A stretch of 64,000 nucleotides of DNA from Streptomyces nitrosporeus (GTDB lineage Bacteria; Actinomycetota; Actinomycetes; Streptomycetales; Streptomycetaceae), in NCBI RefSeq assembly GCF_008704555.1, contig NZ_CP023702.1:558001-622000 (forward strand). The letters run 5' to 3'. Under the pieces are notes generated by a model, which searched no databases, was not told the origin of the DNA, and saw only the letters and a program-made list of their open reading frames with translations. Below, piece by piece: positions 40,980-49,165 of the stretch (its first letter is position 1; each line of letters begins with the position of its first letter). Position numbers and translations under genes: made by a program.

Positions 40980-41015
40980 CACCCGGTGGCCGGGGCGCGG
41001 CCCGGCCACCGGGTG
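40980..41015. terminator. Bidirectional hairpin terminator
   Basis: A perfect 15-bp inverted repeat (CACCCGGTGGCCGGG at 40980-40994; CCCGGCCACCGGGTG at 41001-41015) has a 6-base loop. It lies between the convergent genes ending at 40979 and 41031. Confidence 0.8.
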
Positions 41016-41030
41016 CGGTGTCCCGGCGGT

Positions 41031-42377
41031 TCAGGGCCGGTGGAGGTAGGCGAGTTGGGGGTGTGCCTCCCGGTAGCCGTCGACCAGCCGGCGGGCCACC
41101 GTGACGGAGTCGACCAGCGGGTGCAGGGCGAAGGCGCGTACGGCCGCCGCCCGGGAGCCGCTCTCCGCCGCCTCCAGCACGGCGCGCTCCACGGCCTTGA
41201 CCGCGGTGACCAGCCCCACCGCGTGGTACGGCAGCGGGTCGACGGCGACCGGGTGGGCACCGTTGGCGTCGACGAGGCAGGGCACCTCGATGACCGCGTC
41301 CGCGTCGAGGACCGGGAGGGTGCCCCCGTTGCGCACGTCGAGGATCAGCGAGGTGCGTTCGTCGCGGGCCACGGCCCGCATCAGGGCGAGCGCGACGTCC
41401 TCGTAACCGCCCGGTTCCAGGTCGCTCTCCTCCCGCTCCCCCGCGCCGGCCACGTCACGGTTCTCCGCCATGTAGGTGGCCTCGCGTTCCGCGCGGGTGC
41501 GGTCCCAGGTGGCGAGGGCCGGAGTGGCGGGATCCTTCATCCGGGCGTAGAAGCCCTCCTGCTGGTCGCGCAGGAAGGCTCCTCTGGTCCGCTCCGCCTC
41601 CTGGTAGGCGCGGACCGCCTCCCGGTTGAAGTAGTAGTAGTGCAGGTACTCGTTGGGGACCGCGCCCAGGGAGCGCAGCCAGTCCGCACCGAAGAGACGG
41701 CCCTCCTCGAAGGAGCCGAGGAGGACCGGGTCGGCCAGCAGCCGGGGCAGTTCGTCGCGGCCGTCGACGTACAGCCCGCGTACCCAGCCCAGGTGGTTGA
41801 GGCCGACGTAGTCGATCCGGGCACGGCCGGGGTCGGCGCCGAGGGTACGGGCGATGCGGCGGCCGAGGCCGACCGGGGAGTCGCAGATCCCGATGACCCG
41901 GTCGCCGAGGTGGCGCGACATCGCCTCGGTGACCAGCCCTGCCGGGTTGGTGAAGTTGATGACCCAGGCGTCCGGGGCGGTCTCGGCGATCCGCCGGGCG
42001 AGCCGGTCCGCGACGGGCACGGTACGCAGCCCGTAGGCGATGCCGCCCGCTCCGACGGTCTCCTGGCCGAGTACGCCCTCGTCGAGGGCGACGCGTTCGT
42101 CCGCGGCACGGCCGTCGAGGCCGCCCACCCTGATCGCGGAGAAGACGAAGTCGGCACCCCGCAGGGCCTCGTCGAGATCGCCGGTGGCCACGACGGCCGG
42201 GGCGTCGGCGACGCCTTCGGCCTGCTCGGCCAGGACCCGGGCGACGGCCGCGAGCCGGTCCTGGTCCGTGTCGTACAGGGTCACCCGGGAGACGCGGCCC
42301 TCGGCGTGATCATCGAGCAGGGCCCTGTACACGAGGGGCACCCGGAATCCGCCACCGCCAAGAATAGTCAGCTTCAC
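41031..42377 (-). CDS. GH4 family 6-phospho-beta-glucosidase-like enzyme
   Basis: The product has 448 residues. The Rossmann start MKLTILGGGGFRVPLVYRAL fits NAD-dependent family 4 glycosidases. VINFTNPAGLVTEAM (139-153), GICDSP (163-168, metal-binding Cys/Asp) and YVGLNHLGWVRG (190-201, with His195) are the family's catalytic-site motifs. GH4 enzymes cleave by an NAD/Mn-dependent oxidation-elimination route. The sequence is closest to the 6-phospho-beta-glucosidase type (LicH/CelF-like). No PTS or sugar-transport gene is beside it. Confidence 0.88.
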   Translation of the reverse strand: MKLTILGGGGFRVPLVYRALLDDHAEGRVSRVTLYDTDQDRLAAVARVLAEQAEGVADAPAVVATGDLDEALRGADFVFSAIRVGGLDGRAADERVALDEGVLGQETVGAGGIAYGLRTVPVADRLARRIAETAPDAWVINFTNPAGLVTEAMSRHLGDRVIGICDSPVGLGRRIARTLGADPGRARIDYVGLNHLGWVRGLYVDGRDELPRLLADPVLLGSFEEGRLFGADWLRSLGAVPNEYLHYYYFNREAVRAYQEAERTRGAFLRDQQEGFYARMKDPATPALATWDRTRAEREATYMAENRDVAGAGEREESDLEPGGYEDVALALMRAVARDERTSLILDVRNGGTLPVLDADAVIEVPCLVDANGAHPVAVDPLPYHAVGLVTAVKAVERAVLEAAESGSRAAAVRAFALHPLVDSVTVARRLVDGYREAHPQLAYLHRP

Positions 42378-42469
42378 GCTGCTCGATGGTACGGGGCGGG
42401 CACCGCGTCGGCAGTGCTCCGTGTGCCCGGGAGAGCCGGCCGCGGGTGTTCCGGGGGGCGGAGGAAGGA

Positions 42470-42512
42470 CGGGCGGCGGCCCGCACGCACAGGCCGTGCG
42501 CCGGCCGCCGCC
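42470..42512 (-). terminator. Hairpin terminator at the end of the conservon
   Basis: The outer stem GGGCGGCGGCC (42470-42480) pairs with GGCCGCCGCCC (42502-42512). Inside, CGCACG pairs with CGTGCG. It lies 25 bp past the P450 stop at 42537. Confidence 0.75.
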
Positions 42513-42536
42513 CGCTTCACCGGGACGCGGGTGCCG

Positions 42537-44048
42537 TCACTGGCCGCTCCACCAGCGGGTCACGGACTGCCAGAGCCTGGCGGGGCCGCTGCGCTGCGCG
42601 GGTACCGCCGGCGTCGCGGGGGCGGCGGGCCCGGTCTTCGGTGTCACCGCGCGGGCGTGGCCCCGTGCCGGGGCGGCGGGGTTCCCGGTCCGGGCCGAGG
42701 AGGAGATCTCCCAGTCGGTCCGGGCGCGCGGCGGGGCCGCCAGCGGGTCGGCGTCGATCTCCTGCTGCGGGGCGGGGGCGAACTTCACCGGGAGCTCCAC
42801 CAGGTGACGGGACATGATGTTGCCCACCCAGCTCAGTTCGCTCTCCGGGATCGCGAGCTCCAGATCGGGCAGCCGCATCAGCAGGGCGTCGACGCCCACG
42901 TCCGCGATGGCCCGGCCGATGTCCTGGCCGGGGCATTCGTGCGGGCCGCCGCTGAAGGCCAGATGGGCGCGGTTGCCCTCCATGCCGGCGGTGAGGTCGG
43001 GGCGTACCGCCGGGTCGGTGTTGGCGGCGGCGATACCGACCAGGAGGGCGTCGCCCGCCTTGATCTGCTGGCCGCCGAGTTCGGTGTCGCCGACCGCCCA
43101 GCGGCCGAAGACGGCGGTGAAGGGCGGTTCGTCCCAGAGGGTCTGCTCCACCGCCTCCGGCACCGTCATGTGGCCGCCGCTGAGCCGGGCGCGGAAGCGG
43201 GGGTCGGTCAGCACCATCCGCAGGACGTTGGCGATGAGGTTGGCGGTGGACTCGTAGGCGGCGATGAGGATGAGCCGCAGGTGTTCGGCGACCTCCACGT
43301 CGGTCAGGCCCGCGGGGTGGCTGACGAGCCATCCGGTGAAGTCGTCCTCGGGGGTGGCCCGCCGCCGTTCGACCAGCCGGGTCAGCGCGGCGACGACGTA
43401 GGCGTTGGACTCCACCGCGGTCGCGGTGCCGCGGATCATGTCGCGGGCGGCCTGGACCATCCGGTCGTTGTACTCCTCGGGCATGCCGAAGATCGCGCAC
43501 ATCACCATCATGGGCAGGTGCTCGGCGAACTGGCCGACCAGTTCGGCGGTGCCCTTCCGGCAGAAGTCGTTGACGAGCCGGTTGCTGAAGCGGTTGACGT
43601 GCCGGCGGACACCGCGGGTGTCGATCCGCTCCATGCTGTCGGTGACGGCTCCGCGCAGGCGTTCGTGGGCGTCACCGTCGGCGAAGGCGCAGACGGGCTG
43701 CCAGGTGAAGATCGGCGCGAGGGGGTGGTCGGGGCCGACGGACCCGTCCTGCAGGGCGCGCCAGCGCCGGGAGTCGCGGGAGAACTGCGAGGGCGTCCTG
43801 GTCATGTGGAGGTTCTCGCTGTGTCCGAGGACCAGCCAGGCGGGGACGTCGCCGTGCAGCAGGACCGGTGCCACCGTGCCGTGCTCGGCGCGGAGCTTCG
43901 CGTAGAGGCCGGCGGGGTCGTTCTCGGCCTCGGGGCCGTAGTACCGGCGCAGCCCGCCCGGCCCGGCGCCCATGGCGTGGGCGGGGCACCCGGGGGGAGG
44001 CACGGGTCCCGCGAAGGATCCGGGTTCGTGGTGGAAGGGGGTTGTCAC
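42537..44048 (-). CDS. CYP157-type cytochrome P450 of the conservon, lacking ExxR
   Basis: The product is 503 residues from the GTG at 44048. The heme loop is FSGGPHECPGQDIGR with Cys about 372. The I-helix has LIAAYESTANLI instead of AGxET. At the K-helix the sequence is AVEQTLWDEPPF, so the otherwise near-universal ExxR arginine is absent. This is the known peculiarity of the CYP157 family encoded with Streptomyces conservons. An ~80-residue Pro/Ala-rich C-terminal extension ends in ARLWQSVTRWWSGQ, an amphipathic helix that could bind membrane. It is the last gene of the cvn set, 101 bp after cvnD. The reaction is unknown. Confidence 0.88.
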   Translation of the reverse strand: MTTPFHHEPGSFAGPVPPPGCPAHAMGAGPGGLRRYYGPEAENDPAGLYAKLRAEHGTVAPVLLHGDVPAWLVLGHSENLHMTRTPSQFSRDSRRWRALQDGSVGPDHPLAPIFTWQPVCAFADGDAHERLRGAVTDSMERIDTRGVRRHVNRFSNRLVNDFCRKGTAELVGQFAEHLPMMVMCAIFGMPEEYNDRMVQAARDMIRGTATAVESNAYVVAALTRLVERRRATPEDDFTGWLVSHPAGLTDVEVAEHLRLILIAAYESTANLIANVLRMVLTDPRFRARLSGGHMTVPEAVEQTLWDEPPFTAVFGRWAVGDTELGGQQIKAGDALLVGIAAANTDPAVRPDLTAGMEGNRAHLAFSGGPHECPGQDIGRAIADVGVDALLMRLPDLELAIPESELSWVGNIMSRHLVELPVKFAPAPQQEIDADPLAAPPRARTDWEISSSARTGNPAAPARGHARAVTPKTGPAAPATPAVPAQRSGPARLWQSVTRWWSGQ

Positions 44049-44149
44049 AACAGCTCCAGATATCGGGCTTTCCGGGGGACAGGGGATCGGACGGGGTGCG
44101 CGCGGGGGGAGGCTCCCGGCGGGGGACGCGGGACGTACGCGCACCCTCG

Positions 44150-44764
44150 TCAGCCGAGCGGCACGGCGATCCTGTGCAGATAGCGCATCAGCGTCATCAG
44201 CACATCGCGGCTGGACGTTCGCAGCCGCGCGTCGCAGTCGATGATCGGCACCGCCTCGGGCAGGTCGAGGGCGTCCCGGAGCGCCTCGGTGGGGTGGTGG
44301 GGGGCGTCGGGGAAGGTGTTGACGGCGACGACGAAGGGCACGCCGCGCTCCTCCAGCCTGCCGATCACGTCGAAGCTGACCTGCAGCCGCCGGGTGTCGA
44401 TGAGGACGACGGCTCCGAGCGCTCCTTCGAACAGTCCGTTCCACAGGAACCAGAAGCGTTCCTGGCCGGGGGTTCCGAACAGGTAGAGGATCAGTTCCTC
44501 GCTGAGGCTGATCCTGCCGAAGTCCATGGCGACGGTGGTGGAGGTCTTGTTCTCCACCCCGGCGTTGTCGTCCACGCCCACGCCGGCCTGGGTCATGGTC
44601 TCTTCGGTCGTCAGGGGCCGGATCTCGCTCACCGAGCCGACCATGGTCGTCTTGCCGACCCCGAACCCCCCGACGATGACGACCTTCACCGCGGCCGTGG
44701 CCGTGGTGGGCAGGACGTCCTCGCTCCGGGGGCCCGTGATCGTGTCAGAGTTTCTGAAGTCCAT
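44150..44764 (-). CDS. cvnD: CvnD-type small GTP-binding protein
   Basis: The product has 204 residues. The P-loop is GGFGVGKTTMVGSVSE near 32-47, the G3 region LYLFGTPGQERFWFLWNGLF near 94-113, and the G4-like AVNTFPDAPHHP. It is the Ras/MglA-like switch of the conservon, working with CvnB (roadblock) and CvnC. It overlaps cvnC by 20 bp. Confidence 0.93.
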   Translation of the reverse strand: MDFRNSDTITGPRSEDVLPTTATAAVKVVIVGGFGVGKTTMVGSVSEIRPLTTEETMTQAGVGVDDNAGVENKTSTTVAMDFGRISLSEELILYLFGTPGQERFWFLWNGLFEGALGAVVLIDTRRLQVSFDVIGRLEERGVPFVVAVNTFPDAPHHPTEALRDALDLPEAVPIIDCDARLRTSSRDVLMTLMRYLHRIAVPLG

Positions 44765-45113
44765 GCATCACCGCTTCGAGAAGGGACCGGTCCGGCAGCG
44801 TGGCGCGCACGATCGGTGCGCGGGATTCGACCAGTTCGGTCGCCAGGAGTTCCGTGAGGAGCGAGGTGACCACGCTGAAGGGCAGGCTGAGGTAGGCGGA
44901 GATCTCGGCGACCGACAGCGGTGCCTTGCAGAGCCGCAGGATCGCGGCCTGCTCGGGCTGGATCGTGGGCGAGGCCTCGGCCTGTGCCACGACCATCGTG
45001 ACCAGGTCGAGCGCGGCCCGCTCGCCGTCGTGGTCGCCGGTGATCACATACAACCGTTCCGGATCACTGAGTTCCGGATCGGCTTTTCTGCGTTCTCGTC
45101 GGGGAGCACTCAT
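44745..45113 (-). CDS. cvnC: CvnC-type DUF742 protein
   Basis: The product has 122 residues. The DUF742 pattern is RLYVITGDHDGERAALDLVT, then TIQPEQAAILRLCKAPLSVA and EISAYLSLPFSVVTSLLTEL. The last part reads as a winged-helix-like fold. It overlaps cvnB (ATGA) and cvnD. The family is found only in conservon-type operons. Confidence 0.92.
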   Translation of the reverse strand: MSAPRRERRKADPELSDPERLYVITGDHDGERAALDLVTMVVAQAEASPTIQPEQAAILRLCKAPLSVAEISAYLSLPFSVVTSLLTELLATELVESRAPIVRATLPDRSLLEAVMHGLQKL

Positions 45114-45517
45114 CCGGCCTGCCCGTCATGGCGCGGAGGGCTCGTCAGGTGGGCGCCGATCCGGACGACCATGTCCCGCATACGGGCTCCGACGAGTCCG
45201 GCGTCGACCGTCTCCCCGGCCAGTACCGCGAGGTAGGCACCGGTGCCGGCGGCCATCAGGTAGAAGAACCCGCCGGTGACCTCGATGACGACGAGCTTCA
45301 TCTGCCCGTCGCTGTAAGGGATCTCGGTGGCGACGGCGGCGGCCAGGCTCTGGAGCCCGGCGCAGGCGGCCGCGAGGCGGTCGGCGACGTCGGGGTCACC
45401 GCCGTGGCGGGCGATACGCAGCCCGTCGGCGGAGAGCACCACGATCTGGTGGATGCTCGGTACGTCGTCGGCCAGTTCCTTGAGCATCCAGTCCATGTTT
45501 CCCCGCTGCTGGATCAC
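45110..45517 (-). CDS. cvnB: CvnB-type roadblock/LC7 protein
   Basis: The product is 135 residues from the GTG at 45517, which overlaps the cvnA stop (GTGA). The roadblock/LC7 fold shows MLKELADDVPSIHQIVVLSA, DGLRIARHGG, AAVATEIPYSDGQMKLVVIE and GGFFYLMAAGTGAYLAVLAG. These proteins are GAP-like partners of small GTPases such as CvnD. Confidence 0.92.
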   Translation of the reverse strand: MIQQRGNMDWMLKELADDVPSIHQIVVLSADGLRIARHGGDPDVADRLAAACAGLQSLAAAVATEIPYSDGQMKLVVIEVTGGFFYLMAAGTGAYLAVLAGETVDAGLVGARMRDMVVRIGAHLTSPPRHDGQAG

Positions 45518-47142
45518 TTCTGATCTCCCTTGTCCCACGCGTCGTCGGAGTCTTCGCCGTTCTTCTGTTCCCTGGGCACACCGTTGACGGCCTGGGTGAA
45601 TGCCTCCAGCCAGAGTCCGGGCGGGGTGTCACCGCCACCGGGCTGCCCGCCGTTGTGCGGGCCCCGCACCGCGGGGGCCTCGGCGGGCGGAGCGGCCTGC
45701 TGCGGGAGGTTGTGCGAACCGAGCGGGGCACGGCCGCGGCTGCGGCGCTGCGGGAGGCCGCCGGCGGTCCACTCGGTGACCACGATCTCCTCGTCGTCCA
45801 GGGCGGACGCGGGGGCCGCGTGCCGTGCGGAGGACGCGAGCGGCGCGGGCGCGGCGGGAACGGCCGAGGGGACGGGTCCCGTCGCGGCGGGGCGGGCCTT
45901 GCGCTTGCCCGGCGGCGGGACGACGTGCTGCATCTGCGACATGTCGAGCGAACTCTGGGGCCGCGAGGTGGCGCCGATGCCGTGGGCGATGCCGGGGGCC
46001 GGGCCGGTGGTGATCATGTCGCGCGGGACGATGAGCACGGCGCGTACCCCGCCGTACGCGGACTGCCGCAGGGAGACCTGGAGCTGGTACATCCGGGAGA
46101 GGCGGCCGACCACGGCCATACCGAGGCGGGGGGACTCGCCGAGGTCGTTCATGTTGATGCCGGCCTGGGCCTGGGCGAGCATGTTCTCCGCCCGTGCGCG
46201 GGCCTCTTCGCTGAGGCTGACGCCGCCGTCCTCGATCTCGATGGCGATGCCGGTCTGCACCTCGACCGCGGTGACGTGCACCCGGGTCTGCGGCGGGGAG
46301 TAGCGGGTGGCGTTGTCGAGGAGTTCGGCGCAGGCGTGGATGAGCGGTTCGACCGCGGTGCCGACGATGGCGACCTTGGAGATCGAGTGCAGGTCCACGC
46401 GCTGGTACTCGAGGATCCGGGACATCGCGCCGCGCAGCACGCTGAACAGGGGGACGGGCTTGGGCCACTGACGGCTGGGGCGGGCTCCGCCGAGTACGGC
46501 GATGGAGTCGGCGAGCCGCCCGATCAGGGCGGTGCCGTGGTCGATGCGGAGCAGGTCGTCGAAGACCTCGGGGTTGCGCCCGTGGTGCTCCTCCATCTCC
46601 CGGAGCTCGCTCGCCTGGCGGTGGACGATCGCCTGGACCCGGCGGGCGACGCTGACGAAGGCGCGCTGCGCGGAGTCACGCATGGCCTCCTCGTTGTCGA
46701 CGATGTCCAAGACCTGCAGGACGAGGGCGCGCTGGGCCTTGGGGAGGTTGCGGTAGGTCTCGTCGGCGTCGACGATGTCGCGCATCACCTCCTGCGGGGA
46801 GTTGCTGGCGCGCAGCCGCCGGATGGCGGTGGGCAGGAGTTCCTTGGTGAGCCGCACGGTCTCCTGGTCGTAGGCGGCGATGCGGTGTTCCAGGAAGGCG
46901 ATGCGCTGTTCGTACTCGGCGCGCTGGACGCCCATCGCGCGGCGCCGGCGGTTGAGTGCGACGGCGAGCGTCGCGACCACGGCGGTGGCGATCGCACCGC
47001 ACCAGAGCACCGCGGCCCGGGCGCCTCCGCCGGTCGCCACAGCGGCGGCCGCGGTGGCGCCGGCCATCAGGACGACGGGCAGCAGGGCAGCACGGACGAC
47101 GGGGATGTCTCTTTTTGTCGGCGGTGATTCAACACGAGCCAT
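45514..47142 (-). CDS. cvnA: CvnA-type membrane sensor with histidine-kinase-like ATPase domain
   Basis: The product has 542 residues. Two N-terminal membrane helices (about 16-36, 44-62) with almost no loop are followed by a coiled region (EYEQRIAFLEHRIAAYDQET). The dimerisation-like helix is near 185-230. The HATPase domain has ACAELLDNATRYSPPQTRVH (N-box) and IEIEDGGVSLSEEA, with SPRLGMAVVGRLSRMYQLQV as G-box. The last ~170 residues are disordered and Pro/Ala-rich. It probably controls the CvnB-C-D switch. Divergent from an IclR gene. Confidence 0.92.
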   Translation of the reverse strand: MARVESPPTKRDIPVVRAALLPVVLMAGATAAAAVATGGGARAAVLWCGAIATAVVATLAVALNRRRRAMGVQRAEYEQRIAFLEHRIAAYDQETVRLTKELLPTAIRRLRASNSPQEVMRDIVDADETYRNLPKAQRALVLQVLDIVDNEEAMRDSAQRAFVSVARRVQAIVHRQASELREMEEHHGRNPEVFDDLLRIDHGTALIGRLADSIAVLGGARPSRQWPKPVPLFSVLRGAMSRILEYQRVDLHSISKVAIVGTAVEPLIHACAELLDNATRYSPPQTRVHVTAVEVQTGIAIEIEDGGVSLSEEARARAENMLAQAQAGINMNDLGESPRLGMAVVGRLSRMYQLQVSLRQSAYGGVRAVLIVPRDMITTGPAPGIAHGIGATSRPQSSLDMSQMQHVVPPPGKRKARPAATGPVPSAVPAAPAPLASSARHAAPASALDDEEIVVTEWTAGGLPQRRSRGRAPLGSHNLPQQAAPPAEAPAVRGPHNGGQPGGGDTPPGLWLEAFTQAVNGVPREQKNGEDSDDAWDKGDQK

Positions 47143-47587
47143 CTAAAACCCTCTGGCTGTTGATTCGGCAGGTATTCGGGAGGTACACGCACCTGCACGG
47201 GCAAGCCGGGACAAGTGCTCGATTTCATATCAACTCGGCTTCACTGTGAGTGAGCCTAACCAGATGAGAACAGGGCTTCGGCATATTCGCCCAACCCCCT
47301 GCGCGAGGGCCGTGGCGGTAATACACTCACCAGTTTTCGCACTCAGCGCTTCCGATCGTGTGCGGTGCGTGAGGGAGGGGCGGAATCATCAGAAAGCAGA
47401 CCCGAGTGTCCCGCAGCACGGGACAATGCGCCGGTGCGCCGACCGTGCCTCCGCAGGGGAGGTTTCCAGGAAGGAGGGGGATTAACTCGCATATTCAAAC
47501 GAGTACTTGACGCATGTGCGATTAATCGTGCACCGCAGAACGGGACAAACGCACATGCGATCGAATCGGATCGAAAGGGGCAGAATC
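47143..47587. other. Divergent spacer between cvnA and the IclR gene
   Basis: About 445 bp without a gene, with lower GC (47150-47260 and 47480-47560). It must carry the cvn promoter (minus) and the IclR promoter (plus). No unambiguous promoter or operator was assigned. Upstream in-frame ATGs at 47507 and 47555 could lengthen the IclR protein, but no ribosome site supports them. Confidence 0.5.
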
Positions 47588-48487
47588 GTGATCGACGAAC
47601 AACCGTACGAGCGCATGCCGGCGGAGGTGGAACAGGTCCGCCGGAGTGGCGGGCGTGCGGGTTCACGGTCCGGAGGGCGTGGTTACACGATCGAGTCACT
47701 GGACACGGGGCTGCGGCTGATGCAGCTGTTCCTCGTCCTGGACACCGTCACCGTGAGCGAGGCGGCCGGCCGGCTGGGCATCGGCCGCTCCACCGCGCAC
47801 CGGGTGCTCAGCACGCTGGAGGGGCGGGGCTTCGCCGTCCGCGACCCGTCGGGGCGTGGCTACGAGGCCGGGCCCGGACTGCTGCGGCTGGGGCGTCCCG
47901 CGGGGCTCGGGACCACGGCACGGGCGCAGCTGGCCGCCGTACTGGACGACGCGGCACGGCGGACCGGGGAGACGGTGGAGTGTGCGGCGCTGGTCGGGGG
48001 GCTGGTCCTGGTCACCGACGGCCGCGAGTCGGCCCGGCCGGTGCGGGTGACGCTGGAGACGGACCGGGTGGCGCCCGCGTACGCGACGGCGGCGGGCAAG
48101 GTACTGCTGTCGCGGCTGACCGCCGATCAGGTCCGGGAACTGTATCCGCGGGAGGACCTGCCGCCGCTGACCCCCCGCACCCTGGTCTCCCGGGCAAAGC
48201 TGCTGGAGGAGCTGGCGGAGGTCCGGGAACTCGGCAGGGCCTTCAGCCGGGGCGAGTTCGCACCGGGCCTCCACGCGGTCGCGGTGCCCCTGCCGGGAGC
48301 GGGCCGCCGGAACCGGATGGCGCTGAGCGCCTCCGCCCCGGCCGACCGGGGCGACGACGCGGCGCTGGCCGAACGGGCCGGGCAGCTTTGGCAGTCGGCC
48401 GCCCGGCCGGCCGCGGTCCCGGCCCAGGACCGTCCGCGCGCGCCGGGGGGCCAGGGAGGCCAGGGGAGCCGAGGAGGCCCCGGATGA
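47588..48487 (+). CDS. IclR-family transcriptional regulator
   Basis: The product is 299 residues from the GTG at 47588, with GAAAGGGG 7 bases upstream. The N-terminal winged helix has SLDTGLRLMQLFLVLDTVTV, then SEAAGRLGIGRSTAHRVLST. The IclR effector domain follows (ARAQLAAVLDDAARRTGETV, APAYATAAGKVLLSRL, GEFAPGLHAVAVPLPG). The C-terminal ~35 residues are Gly/Pro/Arg-rich and unusual for the family. Target genes are not evident; it is divergent from cvnA. Confidence 0.88.
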   Translation: MIDEQPYERMPAEVEQVRRSGGRAGSRSGGRGYTIESLDTGLRLMQLFLVLDTVTVSEAAGRLGIGRSTAHRVLSTLEGRGFAVRDPSGRGYEAGPGLLRLGRPAGLGTTARAQLAAVLDDAARRTGETVECAALVGGLVLVTDGRESARPVRVTLETDRVAPAYATAAGKVLLSRLTADQVRELYPREDLPPLTPRTLVSRAKLLEELAEVRELGRAFSRGEFAPGLHAVAVPLPGAGRRNRMALSASAPADRGDDAALAERAGQLWQSAARPAAVPAQDRPRAPGGQGGQGSRGGPG

Positions 48488-48589
48488 GGGGCGAGGCTCG
48501 GGCGCGGCACCGCATCACGTCCCGCCCGCGCCCCGTCACGCCCCGCCGCACCCCGTCACGCCCGCCGCGTCCAGCCCGCGTTCCGGGCC

Positions 48590-48625
48590 GGGCCGGGGCC
48601 GGGTGCCGGGCCGGGGCCGGGTGCC
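48590..48625. repeat. Two copies of an 18-bp GC-rich repeat between convergent genes
   Basis: GGGCCGGGGCCGGGTGCC is repeated in tandem at 48590-48607 and 48608-48625, followed by further GGGCCGGGCGCC-like sequence. It lies between the IclR stop (48487) and the MarR stop (48659). The self-complementary GC-rich run may act as a terminator. Confidence 0.6.
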
Positions 48626-48658
48626 GGGCCGGGCGCCGGGCCGACGCCCGGCGCCGGG

Positions 48659-49165
48659 TCAGCGCCGGGACCCGCCGAGGCGGCCTTCCAGCTGGATCAG
48701 CAGGTCGCTGAGGTGGGCGCCCAGTTCCGTGCGGCTTCGCTCGTCGAGGCCGGAGAGCACCGACCGTTCGTAGGCGAGCTGGGCGGGCAGCAGCCGGTCC
48801 ACCAGGGCGCGGCCCTCCTCGGTCAGCTGGAGGTAGGCGACCCTGCGGTCCCGTACGTCGCTGCGGCGGGCGATCAGGCCGCGTTCCTGGAGGGCGCGGA
48901 GCCGTTTGGTGACGGCGGCCCCCGAGGAGAAGGTGTCGCGGGCCAGCTCTCCGGGGGTCAGTTCCCGGTCGTTGCGCCGCATCGCGCCGAGCAGGTCGAA
49001 TTCGGCGCGGGTCAGTCCGGCGCCGCGCAGGGGCGCGTCCTCGGCCTGCTGGAGGAGGGCCGCGCAGCGGTTGATACGGCCGATGAGCTCCATCGGCCCG
49101 GTGTCCAGTTCCGGGTTGACGGCCTGCCACTGCCGTACCACCGCTGCCACGATGTCGTCGGTCAC
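48659..49165 (-). CDS. MarR-family regulator
   Basis: The product is 168 residues from the GTG at 49165, overlapping the stop of the FUSC gene (GTGA). The winged helix has LRGAGLTRAEFDLLGAMRRN, ELTPGELARDTFSSGAAVTK, RLRALQERGLIARRSDVRDR and RVAYLQLTEEGRALVDRLLP. It is co-transcribed with the exporter upstream and is its likely repressor, acting at 50867-50893. Confidence 0.9.
   Translation of the reverse strand: MTDDIVAAVVRQWQAVNPELDTGPMELIGRINRCAALLQQAEDAPLRGAGLTRAEFDLLGAMRRNDRELTPGELARDTFSSGAAVTKRLRALQERGLIARRSDVRDRRVAYLQLTEEGRALVDRLLPAQLAYERSVLSGLDERSRTELGAHLSDLLIQLEGRLGGSRR

Noticed and set aside
40986..44183. 1065-codon plus-strand frame over the GH4 and P450 genes
   Set aside because: Shadow frame: no domain motifs and Gly/Val/Asp-rich composition; both minus-strand genes are unmistakable.
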